Below are positions 33,682 to 43,756 of a stretch of DNA of 64,000 bases, one piece after another (position 1 is the stretch's first letter; every line of letters starts with the position of its first letter). The position numbers were made by a program, and so were the translations under genes. The stretch is from Adiantum capillus-veneris (lineage: Eukaryota; Streptophyta; Polypodiopsida; Polypodiales; Pteridaceae): NCBI GenBank assembly GCA_014529385.2, contig CM043971.1:97866485-97930484 (forward strand). The letters are read 5' to 3'. Under the pieces are notes generated by a model that was given only the letters and a program-made list of their open reading frames with translations, did not search any database and was not told the origin of the DNA.

Positions 33682-33933
33682 TGTGCGCTCCTTGCCGCAC
33701 TGTCGAAGCAAAGGACTTTCCAATACACCGTATGCGAGCCACAAACGGCTCCAAGCACACAACAAGCCTAAACTAGCAAGCTCAAGAAAACAAAGGGTGT
33801 GTCACTCACCGCTCTACGCTCGCCTTCATGGTGGATTCCTCGCCGCGATGAAGAAGAAGCTGTAGACGTGCCGCGCTCAACCGCTTCGCCGCCGTCGTGC
33901 CTTCGTAATGCTCGATCGCACACACACTCTCCC

Positions 33934-33972
<39 letters not shown>

Positions 33973-34266
33973 AGGAGGTGAAGAAGAAGAAGATGGAGAT
34001 GGAGCAAGAGCACTCTTCAATTGCACAAATGAGAGAATGAGTAAAAATTAGGTTTAGTTGGCTTTTATAAGAGCTCACCCCATTCACACTTGGGCGCCCA
34101 TGCTTAACCAACTAATCCCTTGAATGTCCAAGTTAAAGTGCGCCTCTCATCGACGATCACTCTACCTTTCCTTATTGGTCCGACAAGCCCGGTACCTGAC
34201 TCTATCGAATACATAATACGCGTCCATCGTAGGTGATGGGGTGTCCGTGAGCCGTGAGGGTTAACA
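33682..34266 (-). repeat. 5' LTR of element E (585 bp)
   Basis: It has the same ends as 25405-25985 (TGTGCGCTCC...GGTTAACA in plus orientation) and is about 99 percent identical by eye. It includes the (CT)n(CA)n tract at about 33932-33972. Confidence 0.95.
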
Positions 34267-34271
34267 TTCAG
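34267..34271. repeat. Target site duplication of element E (right)
   Basis: TTCAG follows the LTR end TTAACA, and element C coding sequence resumes (GGCACCTTAATCTCC). Confidence 0.95.
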
Positions 34272-35742
34272 GCACCTTAATCTCCTTTTCATGCACCCTA
34301 TAAGTGAGAATCCCTGCCAATTGTGCACGCACACTATCTTCTACCTTGAAAGAGTATTGAAACTCTTGCAACTCCATAATCCACTTTGAGATCCCAGTAC
34401 TAAGATTCATTTGAGATGACAGCCAAGGGAACAAATTCTCTGCGGTGAGGATTACAAAAGGTTTTGAGAGCAAGTAGGATCTAAACTTCCTTATCGCAAA
34501 CATGAGAGAAAGCATCATGAGTTCTGCCTCCGTGTAGCCTCTCTCCAAAGCATTCATGACCCTACTAGAAAAGTAGATGGGTCGCATCCTGGTACTGTGG
34601 GGATCTTGTTGTAATAAAACTGCACCAATTGTTTCCTTCCCAACACTAGAGCTAACAAAGAATGTGTACTCCCAACATGGAGGTATGAGTGTTGGTAGCT
34701 CTGACAAAATGACTTTAATGTTACAAAAGTACTCTTCAAGCTCATCAGACCATGCAAATTCTACTTGTTGTGTCAACTTTTGCAAAGGATGAAGCAACTC
34801 CGAAGCTAAGTGAATAAAGCGTGACATATACTTCACTTTTTGAATGAATGATATGACCTCTTTGAGATTCTTGGGTGAGGGGAGCTCAATAAGAGCCTTT
34901 GCCTTTGAAGGATCCACCTCAATGCCTTTATAGGAAACCTTGTGACCAAGCAAGATCACTTCATCCTCAGCTATGTGACACTTGTCGGGGTTGAGTTGAC
35001 CTCCCATGTCATAGAGCTTCTTTAAACCTTCTTCTACCCTTTGTAGATGCAATGATTTTGAGCTATAAATGCAAAAATCATCAATACAAACCCTAATGGA
35101 CTTTCCAAAGAATGCTTGAAACACCATGTTCATGAAGCGTTGGAAAGTTGCAGGAGCATTTGTCAAGCCAAATGGCATGACTCTAAAAGCATAACAACCC
35201 CAAGGAGTGATAAAGGTTGTTTTCAATTGATCCTCCAATGCGATACCTATTTGAAAGTAACCCGAGTAGCCATCACACACAGTGTACTTCTCATGACCAG
35301 CTACTTCATTTAGTATCTCATCCTGAAATGGGAGGGGAAAGTGATCTCTTTTTGTTGCCTCATTAAGTGGACGATAATCCACACACACCCTCCACTTGCC
35401 GTTTTTCTTAGGAGTGACAACAACGGGAGAGACCCACTCTGAATTCTCCACTGGATAAATGAAACCTGCTGCTAGAAGCTTTCTTACCTCCTTGAGTAGA
35501 GCCTGCTCCTTAATGACTCCTAGCCTTCGTAGCTTTTGAGCCTTAGGTGTGGCCTCTGGCTTCAACTCAGTCTTGTGTTGAACAACATCTACTCCACGCA
35601 CATCGGTGTAGTCTTTAGCAAAAAGCCTCGGAAATTTCCTTAGCACACATTTGAACTCCTCTCTTTCATCCTTTGTAAGTGTTGTAGACAATATACCTTC
35701 TAACATTCCTTCATCTTCCACCTTTTGGTTCTCTTGGGAACC
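34267..35742 (-). pseudogene. Reverse transcriptase and first RNase H of element C
   Basis: An open minus-strand frame reads from near 35742 to the E insertion point. It has the RT blocks SEWVSPVVVTPKKNGKWRVC, DYRPLNEATKRDHFPLPFQD, MPFGLTNAPATFQRF and the catalytic region RVCIDDFCIYSS, where the usual Tyr of Y-x-D-D is Cys. The first RNase H follows (GAVLLQQDP, YTEAELMML). Its first Asp is replaced in FFVSSSVG and the T-D-H motif reads T-A-E. The frame joined aRNH (25143-25404) before E landed. The Met at 35745 lies at the border of the foldback element, so it may not be a true start; the product is a polyprotein segment. Confidence 0.9.
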
Positions 35743-37146
35743 CATTAAAAAATTTCGGAGGTCATTTGGAGCGCCTTGTAAGAAATTGTATTTCTCTCTC
35801 TAGAAACTTTTTTTAAAATGCACTTGCACCTTGTGAGTACGTCCAAAAGGACAACCAGACACTCTGAAAAGTAGATTTATATTCCAAATCGTCCTTGAAA
35901 ACGGTCACTTTTTTATTTAATGCGAGCGTCTTTTTCAGGAGGCAGGTGCGGCGCATTCAATGCAGCTTACGTCATCACTGAAAGTTGAAAAGTCACAAAC
36001 TGTAAAATAGTGATAGATTTTGAGGATTTTGACACCACCAATGCATCCGGAACGCCAAAATACCTTAAAAACGAATGTCTACTTGTCTCATTCCGACATC
36101 CGGAGAGACAAAAAATGTCAAAAAACCTCCAAAAATGGGCTTTTTACTAAAGGCGCGCGAGGAAGCATTCTAAAATTTTAGAATGCCCCTCTGCGCGCCG
36201 TTAGTACAAAGCCCATTTTTGGGGGGTTTTTGGACACTTATCTTTCCAAAAAGCCCCTTTTTAGAGGTTTTTGGACATTTTCCTCTCAAAAAGCTCCTTA
36301 CAAAAAAGAAAAAAGGGCCTTTTTACTAACGGCGCGCGGAAAGGCATTCCAAAATTTTGGAATGCCCCCTCGTGCGCCGATAGTACAAAGCTTTTTTTAG
36401 TGATTTTTGGACACTTATCTTTCCAAAAAGCCCCTTTTTAGAGGTTTTGGACATTTTCCTCTCAAAAAGATCCCTAAAAACAGGAAAAAAGGGCCTTTTT
36501 ACTAACGGCGCGCGAGGAGGCATTCCAAAATTTTGGAATTCCCCCTCGCGCGCCGTTAGTACAAAGCTCTTTTTAGTGATTTTTGGACACTTATCTTTCC
36601 AAAAAGCCTTTTTTTAGAGGTTTTTGGACATTTTCCTTTCAAAAGGCTCCCTAAAAAGAGGGAAAAAGGGCCTTTTTACTAACGGCGCGCGTGGAGGCAT
36701 TCCAAAATTTTGAAATGCCCCCTCGCGCGCCGTTAGTAAAATGTTCTTTTAGGGGTGTTTGACATTTTTGGCCTCTTTGGATGTCTAAGCGAGGCAATTG
36801 GACATTCATTTGTAGGAGATATGTGTGTTCCGGACGCATTGGCAGTATCAAAAGTTTCAAAATCTTCCACCACTTGATAGTTTTGTGACTTTTTGAGTTC
36901 TAGTGATGACGTATCCCGTATCAAATGCACCGCATCTACCTTCTGAAAAAGGTGCTCGCATTAAATAAAAGAGAGTGCTCGTCTTCAAGGACCACTAGAT
37001 TATTAAATGAGGAGAGGGACACCTTTTATATTTTTGTTAATATCAATCTATTTTTCTACGTAACGTAAGCTCTTCTCTCATTGGAGGAGCTTATTTTCCT
37101 CTCTCTACCAAAAGGCCCTCCAAAAGACCTCCGAAATCTCCTAATG
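35743..37146. mobile_element. Foldback-type element with long inverted repeats and four hairpin units
   Basis: Both ends read CATTA..(A/G)ATTTCGGAGGTC inward as inverted repeats. The similarity continues inward for about 390 bp per arm: blocks such as TGCATCCGGAACG, TACGTCATCACT and AAAAAGTCACAAA occur at 35960-36110 and in reverse complement at 36780-36960. The centre holds four tandem units of about 177 bp, each with a roughly 60-78 bp near-perfect palindrome. There is no coding sequence. It lies between the protease and RT of element C. I could not find a clear target duplication. Confidence 0.75.
36135..36760. repeat. Four tandem units of about 177 bp, each with a long palindrome
   Basis: The motif ACTAA(C/A)GGCGCGCG begins at about 36146, 36325, 36501 and 36678. 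In each unit it is followed by GCATTCCAAAATTTTGGAAT and then by the complement CGCGCGCCGTTAGT. Arms are about 30 bp or more with few mismatches, so each unit can form a stable hairpin. Spacers share TTTTTGGACACTTATCTTTCC. Confidence 0.9.
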
Positions 37147-39027
37147 TACCTCTTTCAAACCTCGAGAAGAGGTCTCCTGGTTGTTTGGCTTAAACCTTAC
37201 CCCCATGACTTCAATGGAGGACTCCTCTTCAGTAATGCTGCGGCTACTTTCTTCTTCTGAAGTGTTTTCAGTCCAATCTTCTTCCGTCTCACTTCGAGAT
37301 GATTCTTCATGGAGCTCCTCTTGGCGTTGCTCCTTCATGTCAAAGACAACCTTCTTGTGATTGTCATTCCTGCAAATTAGCTTTCCACTCTCCTAATCCT
37401 GCAAAGCTCGCATTTTCATTAGCCATGGTCTTCCTAGGATAAATGGGTAACCATTTCCCTTGGTAGACATGACATAGAAATCCACTGCCTTCTTAATGCC
37501 AAAGGCCTCCACAAAAACATTTTTACAAATGCCTACGCACCTAGCCTTGCTATTGTTTGCCATTTTCACTTTGATTTCAGGTGTCTCATGGATGTGCATG
37601 CGTAGTCTTTGCATGAGCCCTTCTGTCATGATGCAAATTTGTGCACCCCCATCCACTAGACCTTTCCTAACCAATCTTCCTTTTATGTAACAGTCTAGCA
37701 CAGGTGTAATATCCTCGTTCATTTCAGCATGTGCAATTTTTACAACAAGAAAACTCTCTTTTACCTTTCTCCTAGTGCTAACTGCCTTTGTTAAATCCCT
37801 CCTAACTTGTGGGCATAATGCAAGAAACTGAGGCCATGAGATATCAGGATCCTTACCTCGCATGTCTTCCAACAGGTTGTATGGAGCCATACCATGTCCA
37901 AGAGGGAAGTCTTGGAGATTGATATGACGTCGAGTCCTCTTAGCTTCCTTGGTCTCCTTTGCCTTCTTGCCTTGTCCATGGTCACTCTGTGATGGGACAC
38001 CCTCTTTCTCTTTACCTTTTCCTCGGCCACGCTTAATGCCATTTGCTTCCATGTCAACCTCATTTGAGTTTGTCACCTCTACCACATGCACATTTGGATC
38101 TGGCAAAGGTGGAACTCCTTCTACTATTTGTGGAGGTGGTCTTGGTCCATTTGGCCTTTGTAGAAGCCTTGGTTGTTGACCAGCTCCTTCTCCTGCATTC
38201 ATCACTGGGTAATTCAAGTTAGGTCTCCCTGGCTCCCCACGGGGCCAAGGACAATTATACATCCCATGTCCAGACTCTCCGCAATTCCAACATTGCAAAA
38301 CTCTCCTAGGTCGTGGATCTCGCTCTTCATACTTCTTTGCTTGTCCCTTTGGACCTACAGCTTGTGCAAGGTGAATTGACAGGCTGCTTAAAGATTCGTT
38401 TAACTTCTCAATTACTTCCGCCGTTACCTTAGGAAGCTCTATCGATGTTGATGCTTGTGGCTTACCTTTGGGTCTAAGACCTTCTATTGGAACCTCTCCC
38501 CTTAAGCACTTGAGTTTCCTATATTTCTCAGCAGCCCTAGTTTCAGCTACATCAAAGGTAGCAGGTGCACCCGCCTCAACTTTTACCTTAAGGTCAGGAA
38601 AGAGTCCGGCTATGAACCTCTCTTTCTTTAGAAATTCTGCACCATCACAAGGGTTAGCAACATTTCGTATCCATAGAGCCCAAAGACGTAGAAACTCTTG
38701 CTTGTACAAGTAGTAGTCATCTAAGTCTTTTTGCTTATGAGAAACAATGTCTTGCCATAATTTTTGAGTGTTTTGGGGATCAAAGAAGTATTTCTTGAAA
38801 CGATTCAAAACTTCTGTGTAATTCCCCTTAGCTTCCTCAGGCAAAGAGTCAAACCAAGTGCTAGCATCTTTCCTAAGGACCACCTCAAACATTTCTACAC
38901 GTTCTTGATCAGTTATTATACTCTTGATACGGCAAGACATCTTGAAATTCGCTAAAAATAATTTTGCATCCTCTCCAGGCTCTCCAAAGAAAAGAGGATA
39001 CCCAGACATTTGGCGTTGGCTTTCCAT
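37147..39027 (-). pseudogene. Gag and protease of element C
   Basis: The frame of 544 codons from Met 39027 (MESQRQMSGYPLFFG) contains the gag core (residues about 8-180), one zinc knuckle Cys246-Cys259 (CWNCGESGHGMYNC) and a basic linker. The protease follows with Asp459 in LVDGGAQICIM and the end motif FILGRPW. A TAG stops the frame at 37393; the same frame then continues through an acidic Ser/Glu-rich linker (37150-37338) up to the foldback insertion. DGGA instead of DSGA/DTGA is shared with element E. Gag begins with the same residues in D (45498-45640). Apart from one stop it is well preserved. Confidence 0.88.
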
Positions 39028-39112
39028 TGAATTGATTTCAAAGTGACACCCGTTTTTGTTTTTCTTTCTTAAAAAGATTTACACAATAATGTTTTCTAGC
39101 CTGCAATCTATT

Positions 39113-39331
39113 CTACAACAAAATAAAGATATTCACATCAAACGACCTATGATAATCAATAAGAGATAGGATGACAGGGTTTGGTGATGCGAGAATTTCT
39201 CATACTCTTTGGGCACCAAACATGAACACCATACGTTGTTCAAAATGAATTTTCCTACTAATTGCAATGTTTATTCTAATGTGTGGAGTGAAATGGAAGG
39301 GGAAAACTTCTATTCCTGGGTCATTATCCAT
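39113..39331 (-). pseudogene. Short leader ORF of element C, module type 2 (one internal stop)
   Basis: A 72-codon frame from Met 39331 contains HIRINIAISRKIHFEQ, an in-frame TGA, and a conserved end PNPVILSLIDYHRSFDV followed by NIFILL. It matches the intact D frame 45926-46162 (IRINVCIDRKIFFRQ, PNPIILPLVDYNVSFDV). It lies between the primer site and gag. The function is unknown. Conservation of the frame in both copies, though not of its order, suggests it was once translated. Confidence 0.6.
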
Positions 39332-39352
39332 GGTCTATGCATGACCTAATGC

Positions 39353-39565
39353 TTAAAACAAAACAAAAATATAGACGTCCAAACTAAGGTCGTACCTAAT
39401 GAGAGGCAAAATAAAAGGATTTACTGAAGCGTTTATCTCGGCCAACCTAAGAGGACCTAAAATTCTACGAATGACACGTTGAAATTGCAACTTAGTACTA
39501 ACAATTATGTGTACCTTTTGCCTTGCAATGGGAATGAAGGGATCATATAAATTTTCGTGATTCAT
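39353..39565 (-). CDS. Short leader ORF of element C, module type 1
   Basis: This 70-residue open frame starts MNHENLYDPFIPIARQKVHI and ends PFILPLIRYDLSLDVYIF. Its counterpart in D is 45705-45920 (MMNHEDLYRTFIPLARQDVH, PFILPLIRYDLSFDVYIF). The C-terminal half also resembles module type 2, so the two are probably old tandem duplicates. It lies 5' of gag. The product is unknown to me and has no membrane segment or metal-binding motif. Confidence 0.6.
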   Translation of the reverse strand: MNHENLYDPFIPIARQKVHIIVSTKLQFQRVIRRILGPLRLAEINASVNPFILPLIRYDLSLDVYIFVLF

Positions 39566-39620
39566 GCAAACTACTTGACTATGCTAAAGGTTGATTCTAC
39601 ACAAAAATACACAAGCCGTT

Positions 39621-39637
39621 CCTCCGTGGGGGCACCA
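39621..39637 (-). promoter_or_regulatory. Putative primer binding site of element C
   Basis: The minus strand reads TGGTGCCCCCACGGAGG three bases inside the LTR. The D copy has TGGTGCCCCCACTGAGG at 46219-46235. The position and the TGG start fit a tRNA primer, but I cannot name the tRNA. Confidence 0.6.
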
Positions 39638-39640
39638 ATT

Positions 39641-39902
39641 TGAGGCGGTCCGAGGCGGGCAACAAGAAGAGCAACCTCTAGACACCCTTCAAGGCTCCCG
39701 TGCTGCTCAATGGGGCTGGGGCACAACACAACACAAACCAAAACAACAAACCCAGAGCCAAATCCCAACTACACAAGCGGCACCACTTAGTTTAAGAGCG
39801 AACTAGGACACAAAAGAGGAGAATCGTTAGAGCAACCCACAAACAAGCAAGGAATTTACACTAACCCTAACACCAATGGAACACTCTCACACACTAAAAC
39901 AC

Positions 39903-39957
<55 letters not shown>

Positions 39958-42313
39958 TGCTCGGGCTGCTTTGAAACGTATCGGCAATGATCAAGCAAAC
40001 ACAACTATATATTCAAGAAAGAGAGAGAAAGGGGGAGGGGGTGCTTGTTGCATTAATACCTTCTTACAAATCTGTCATGACAAATCAAAGTGAGATTAGT
40101 ATTTGTTCAACATAGCTTGCGTAAATTTCACCACAACACATCACAAGAAAAGCCACCCCAATCACTGTCTTAAAGCCAGGGGAGTCCTCTCTACCCTGTC
40201 GCCTTCTTACACTATGTGGGATTTATGGCTAGATTGATGACAACACTAGAGACAAGCTATCAAGAACTTAACAAAAAACACCAAGACACTTACGCATCAT
40301 TGTTGTCCATTACTTCACGTTGGAAGGGAGACAAAGTATCCAAGCTTAGTCCAAATCCACCCTCCTTGATTCAGCAAATGTTGGGCTTACACTAGTAGGA
40401 GAAATGATAGATTTCCTACTCTCAATTGAATGATCACTCTCTCTCTTACAATGGCATAGAGTTCCCTTGCTAATCCCCTATTACAACACATGCACATGCA
40501 TAAGACAATGAGCTTCCACTCAAGAGCTCCTTCTAGAGAGGTTGAGCTTGGCTTCTCAAGCTATAGCATAGTGCTCTTGCTTATGGCTCCCCCTTTTGTG
40601 CTAGCCACACCCTCCTTTTATAGCAATTTTGAAGGCTAGGGTTACTCCTCTAACCATGGTTGGGTTAGATTTTCAGCCATTTATCTAATTTCTTTTGCTT
40701 GGAATTATCAAGAAGTTGGTGGGGAAAGAGAGAGGAGAGAAATGGAGGTGATAGGACTTTTCATAGTGGGTTAGTGTTAGTAGAGTTAGTATTAATTTAC
40801 AAATGGAATTGGATATTTACAATGGGAGTATCCATGTAGGATACAAATGAGGAAGAAAAACTCTTAAGAGGTAAGAAAAGGTGGATTTCTTACAAGGTTG
40901 ATGCTCCAAGTGTCTTGAGTAGGGCCAATTTTGACGCTTGTTGACGGTCCACTAGCTTTGACGGTACATTTTTTCTCCACTCTTGACCTTCCTTGAGAGA
41001 TAAGGTAATTGAAGCTGAGTAATCAACCACCATGATGCTGTCTTTTAAGAGAAGAGGCTGAATTTTGTGGTTTTTTTGATAGATATGGGTAAATTGGAGG
41101 AGGAAAAATGAGACTAAGTGGTCAATTTTGGAATGAAATTGTGTGTGGGAGGTATGAGTTCACCATGGTTTCTCTTATTCTTCAAGGTTGAGGAGAAGGT
41201 GAGTAGGGTGCAGAGAGGAGTGGTGAGAGAGGTGAAGTGTGTGTGAAAGAGGAAAATGATAAAGTGGAAGAGAGAGTGTGGCTGCATAACATGGGAAAAT
41301 TGGGGTCCACTAATAAAATCATAGCTCACAGCTCGTAGCTCAAAAAAATATGAAAAAATTTGAGGTAAAAGTTCAGCCCACGAGCTACAACTTTTGTTTG
41401 TATCACCTTTTCAAATTCGGAGAGCAAGTGAACTTTAAAAATTCAGCAAAACTGACCGTTTTTTTCCACTGCAAAAGGTCCTTGTGGGGTCCTTCTTTGG
41501 ATGATTCTTTTGAATACCTCCAAGAGTGAGCCCTCCATAGTGCATGTATGCATGCCACCTACCCTTGACCTTATTTGGTAGGTCTATAATTGAAGATATT
41601 GTTGAGATCATGATATAAGTGAATAGTACAACTAAGAAAATCAAATATTGAGGGGTCTAAAAAATATGTACATGTCAAATATAAATAATATAAGTGGAAA
41701 AAATATAAAGGGGTCAAAAGAAATCTCTCTCATTATGAGGCTATCATAAAAAGATAAATATTTTTGGTGTTCTAATTTTTTAGAAAAAAAAACAAAATAG
41801 ATGTAGGAAGGGAAAAATCACAATAGTGAAAAAATATACACATAAATAAAACTAGTTTTTTTGGATTTTTGTTGGGGTGGAGTTACACCAAATATAAGAG
41901 AAGCTTACATGAAAATATTTCTATATGGAATAAAGAGTATGAAAAATGGTAAGAAAAATTGTGGTAATGGTGAGGCAATGTACAGAGCATAAATAACACA
42001 CACTTAGGTAGAAATATTTAAATAAATACCAAAATAATTATGAAAAAATCTTTTATTTAGGCCCTATATACAAAGAAATATTTACATACTCATGGGCCAT
42101 AATATACTTATATTTTTTATTTTTTTGGATCAACTAGTCCAATGACTAGTTAATTGAGGGTTTTTTATTTCAGTAAGGAGATATAGAAAAAGTCCCCTAA
42201 CTCACACACACCTATATACAGTGAAAGGGTGAGGGTAACCACAGTGTTTGAGTGATTTGATAGAGTGAGGTAGCTTACTATGGCCACTATGGAAAGCCAA
42301 AAAACGGCTATCA
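39641..42313 (-). repeat. Middle LTR shared by elements C and D (about 2.67 kb)
   Basis: In plus orientation it starts TGAGGCGGTCCGAGGCGGGC and ends AACGGCTATCA. The matching LTR is 46240-48897. It acts as 3' LTR of D (polypurine tract at 42314) and 5' LTR of C (primer site at 39621-39637). Similarity to the right LTR is clear near both ends and patchy in the middle, with many substitutions, so the copies are old. It contains a (GA)n run at about 39902-39955 and, in the middle, AT-rich non-coding sequence. No gene is seen. Confidence 0.85.
39902..39955. repeat. (GA)n microsatellite inside the LTR
   Basis: About 25 GA units with one AAA interruption occur inside the C/D LTR. Confidence 0.95.
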
Positions 42314-42331
42314 TTTGCCCTCCCCCAGGAT
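42314..42331 (-). promoter_or_regulatory. Polypurine tract of element D
   Basis: The minus strand reads ATCCTGGGGGAGGGCAAA just before the LTR start TGATAGCCG. Confidence 0.75.
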
Positions 42332-42341
42332 GATGGTATAT

Positions 42342-43400
42342 TCATGTACCATCATAGAGCATCTTTTCCAAAGAGAGTGCTTCAAAGTCCTTGACGAGAT
42401 TTTCATTGTTTGGCCCCTCAGAATTTTGGCTGGAGTTACACTCATGCTTCATGTAACAATACTTACATGAGACAACGGCCTTTGGACAGATCTTTGGTAG
42501 ATCCTTTGGTAGAAGGCGACTCAAATAGGGCTTCAAGCGATACCCGTTTACCCTCCTGAAGTGCTCTTTACCATTCAAGTCCATAAGCTGATAGTAACTA
42601 GAATTGAAAGCCTTCTTGACTATGTATGGCCCTTGTCATCTAGTTTCAAACTTGGCATCAAAACGATTGTCAAGTCGATTGTCATACCTTAGCACAAGCT
42701 CTCCTTCCTTGATGCCTTTGTCCTTCAGTTTCTTGTCGTGCGTTTCTTTCGCTTGTGTGGCTTTCCTCTTGTAGCACTCATATACTGCTTCTCTTTTCCA
42801 CTCAAGCTCCACTAACGTAAGAAGTCGATCCATCCATACCTCTTGATCATCTTGTGCTGATTTGCCATGAAGTCGCATTGTTGGAATGTTTAGCTCAATT
42901 GGCTGTAAAGCCTCTTGACCATAGACCAAGTGAAATGGTGTGAACTCCGTGGCTTCCCTATATGTGGTTCGATACGCCCACAAGGCACCATCCAAGAAGT
43001 CATCCCACAACTTTGTCTTGTTTTTCACCATCTTTCTAATGATGCCTGCAATGAAACCATTAGCTTTTTCCACCAAACCATTTGATTGGGGATAGTAGGG
43101 TGTACTGTGACGATGTAGAATGTGAAGTTCTTCACAGACTTCTGTGAGCAATCCCTTTCTAAACCCTGGACCATTATCAGAAACAATCTCCAAAGGTGTG
43201 CCAAATCTACAACAAATGTGAGTGTAGACGAATTTGCTCACTGTCCTCTCATTTACCTTTGCCACACTTTGTGCTTCCACCCACCTAGTCATATAGTCTA
43301 CAGCCACTAGAATGTAGAGTTTACCATTTTTTGTCCTAGGCAGAGGACCCATAGCATCAATGCCCCACTTTTCAAAGGGTCCATTTGCAAGCACTATTTG
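42342..43400 (-). pseudogene. Integrase core and C-terminal tail of element D
   Basis: The frame 42636-43394 carries the integrase catalytic triad: WGIDAMGP (Asp), IVSDNGPGF (Asp) and SNGLVEKANG (Glu). DGALWAYRTTYR and the tail with ETHDKKLKDKGIKEGELVLR follow. After a TAG it continues as QGPYIVKKAF (GPY motif), SYYQLMDLNG and a Cys/His segment ending at the stop near 42342. It completes the pol gene that starts at 45500 and ends 10 bp from the polypurine tract. No chromodomain is present, as expected for Tat. The upstream core segment is duplicated (43401-43756). Confidence 0.88.
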
Positions 43401-43756
43401 CCTGCAATGACACCATTAGCTTTTTCTACCAAACCATTTGATTGGGGATAGCAGGGTGTACTGTGACGATGTAGAATGTGAAGTTCTTCACAAACTTCTG
43501 TGAGCAATCCCTTTCTAAACCCTGGACCATTATCAGAAACAATCTCCAAAGGTGTGCCAAATCTACAACAAATGTGAGTGTAGACGAATTTTCTCACTGT
43601 CCTCTCATTTACCTTTGCCACACTTTGTGCTTCCACCCACCTAGTCATATAGTCTACAGCCCTAGAATGTAGAGTTTACCATTTTTTGTCCTAGACAGAG
43701 GACCCATAGCATCAATGTCCCACTTTTCAAAGGGTCCATTTGCAAGCACTATTTGC
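43045..43756 (-). repeat. 356 bp tandem duplication inside the integrase of D
   Basis: Unit 43045-43400 is repeated at 43401-43756. Both encode the integrase core from MGPL to VEKANG. The junction shares CCTG with the original flank, as in a microhomology-mediated duplication. The units differ at several positions, including a 3 bp deletion, so the event is not recent. It destroys the integrase frame. Confidence 0.92.

Larger units (their letters stand above)
25405..34266 (-). mobile_element. Element E: gag-protease-only LTR retrotransposon
   Basis: It has LTRs at 25405-25985 and 33682-34266, a tRNA-Asp-like primer site, a polypurine tract and a single long gag-protease gene on the minus strand. 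No RT, RNase H or integrase motif exists anywhere in its 7.7 kb interior. The LTRs differ at only about seven substitutions and one 2 bp indel by eye, so it moved recently. It therefore behaved as a non-autonomous element of the type called TR-GAG, using polymerase from another element. It is flanked by TTCAG. Confidence 0.9.

Noticed and set aside
36135-36760. CRISPR-like array of regular repeats
   Set aside because: The units are 177 bp palindromic blocks with conserved spacers in a plant genome, so this is a foldback core and not a CRISPR array.
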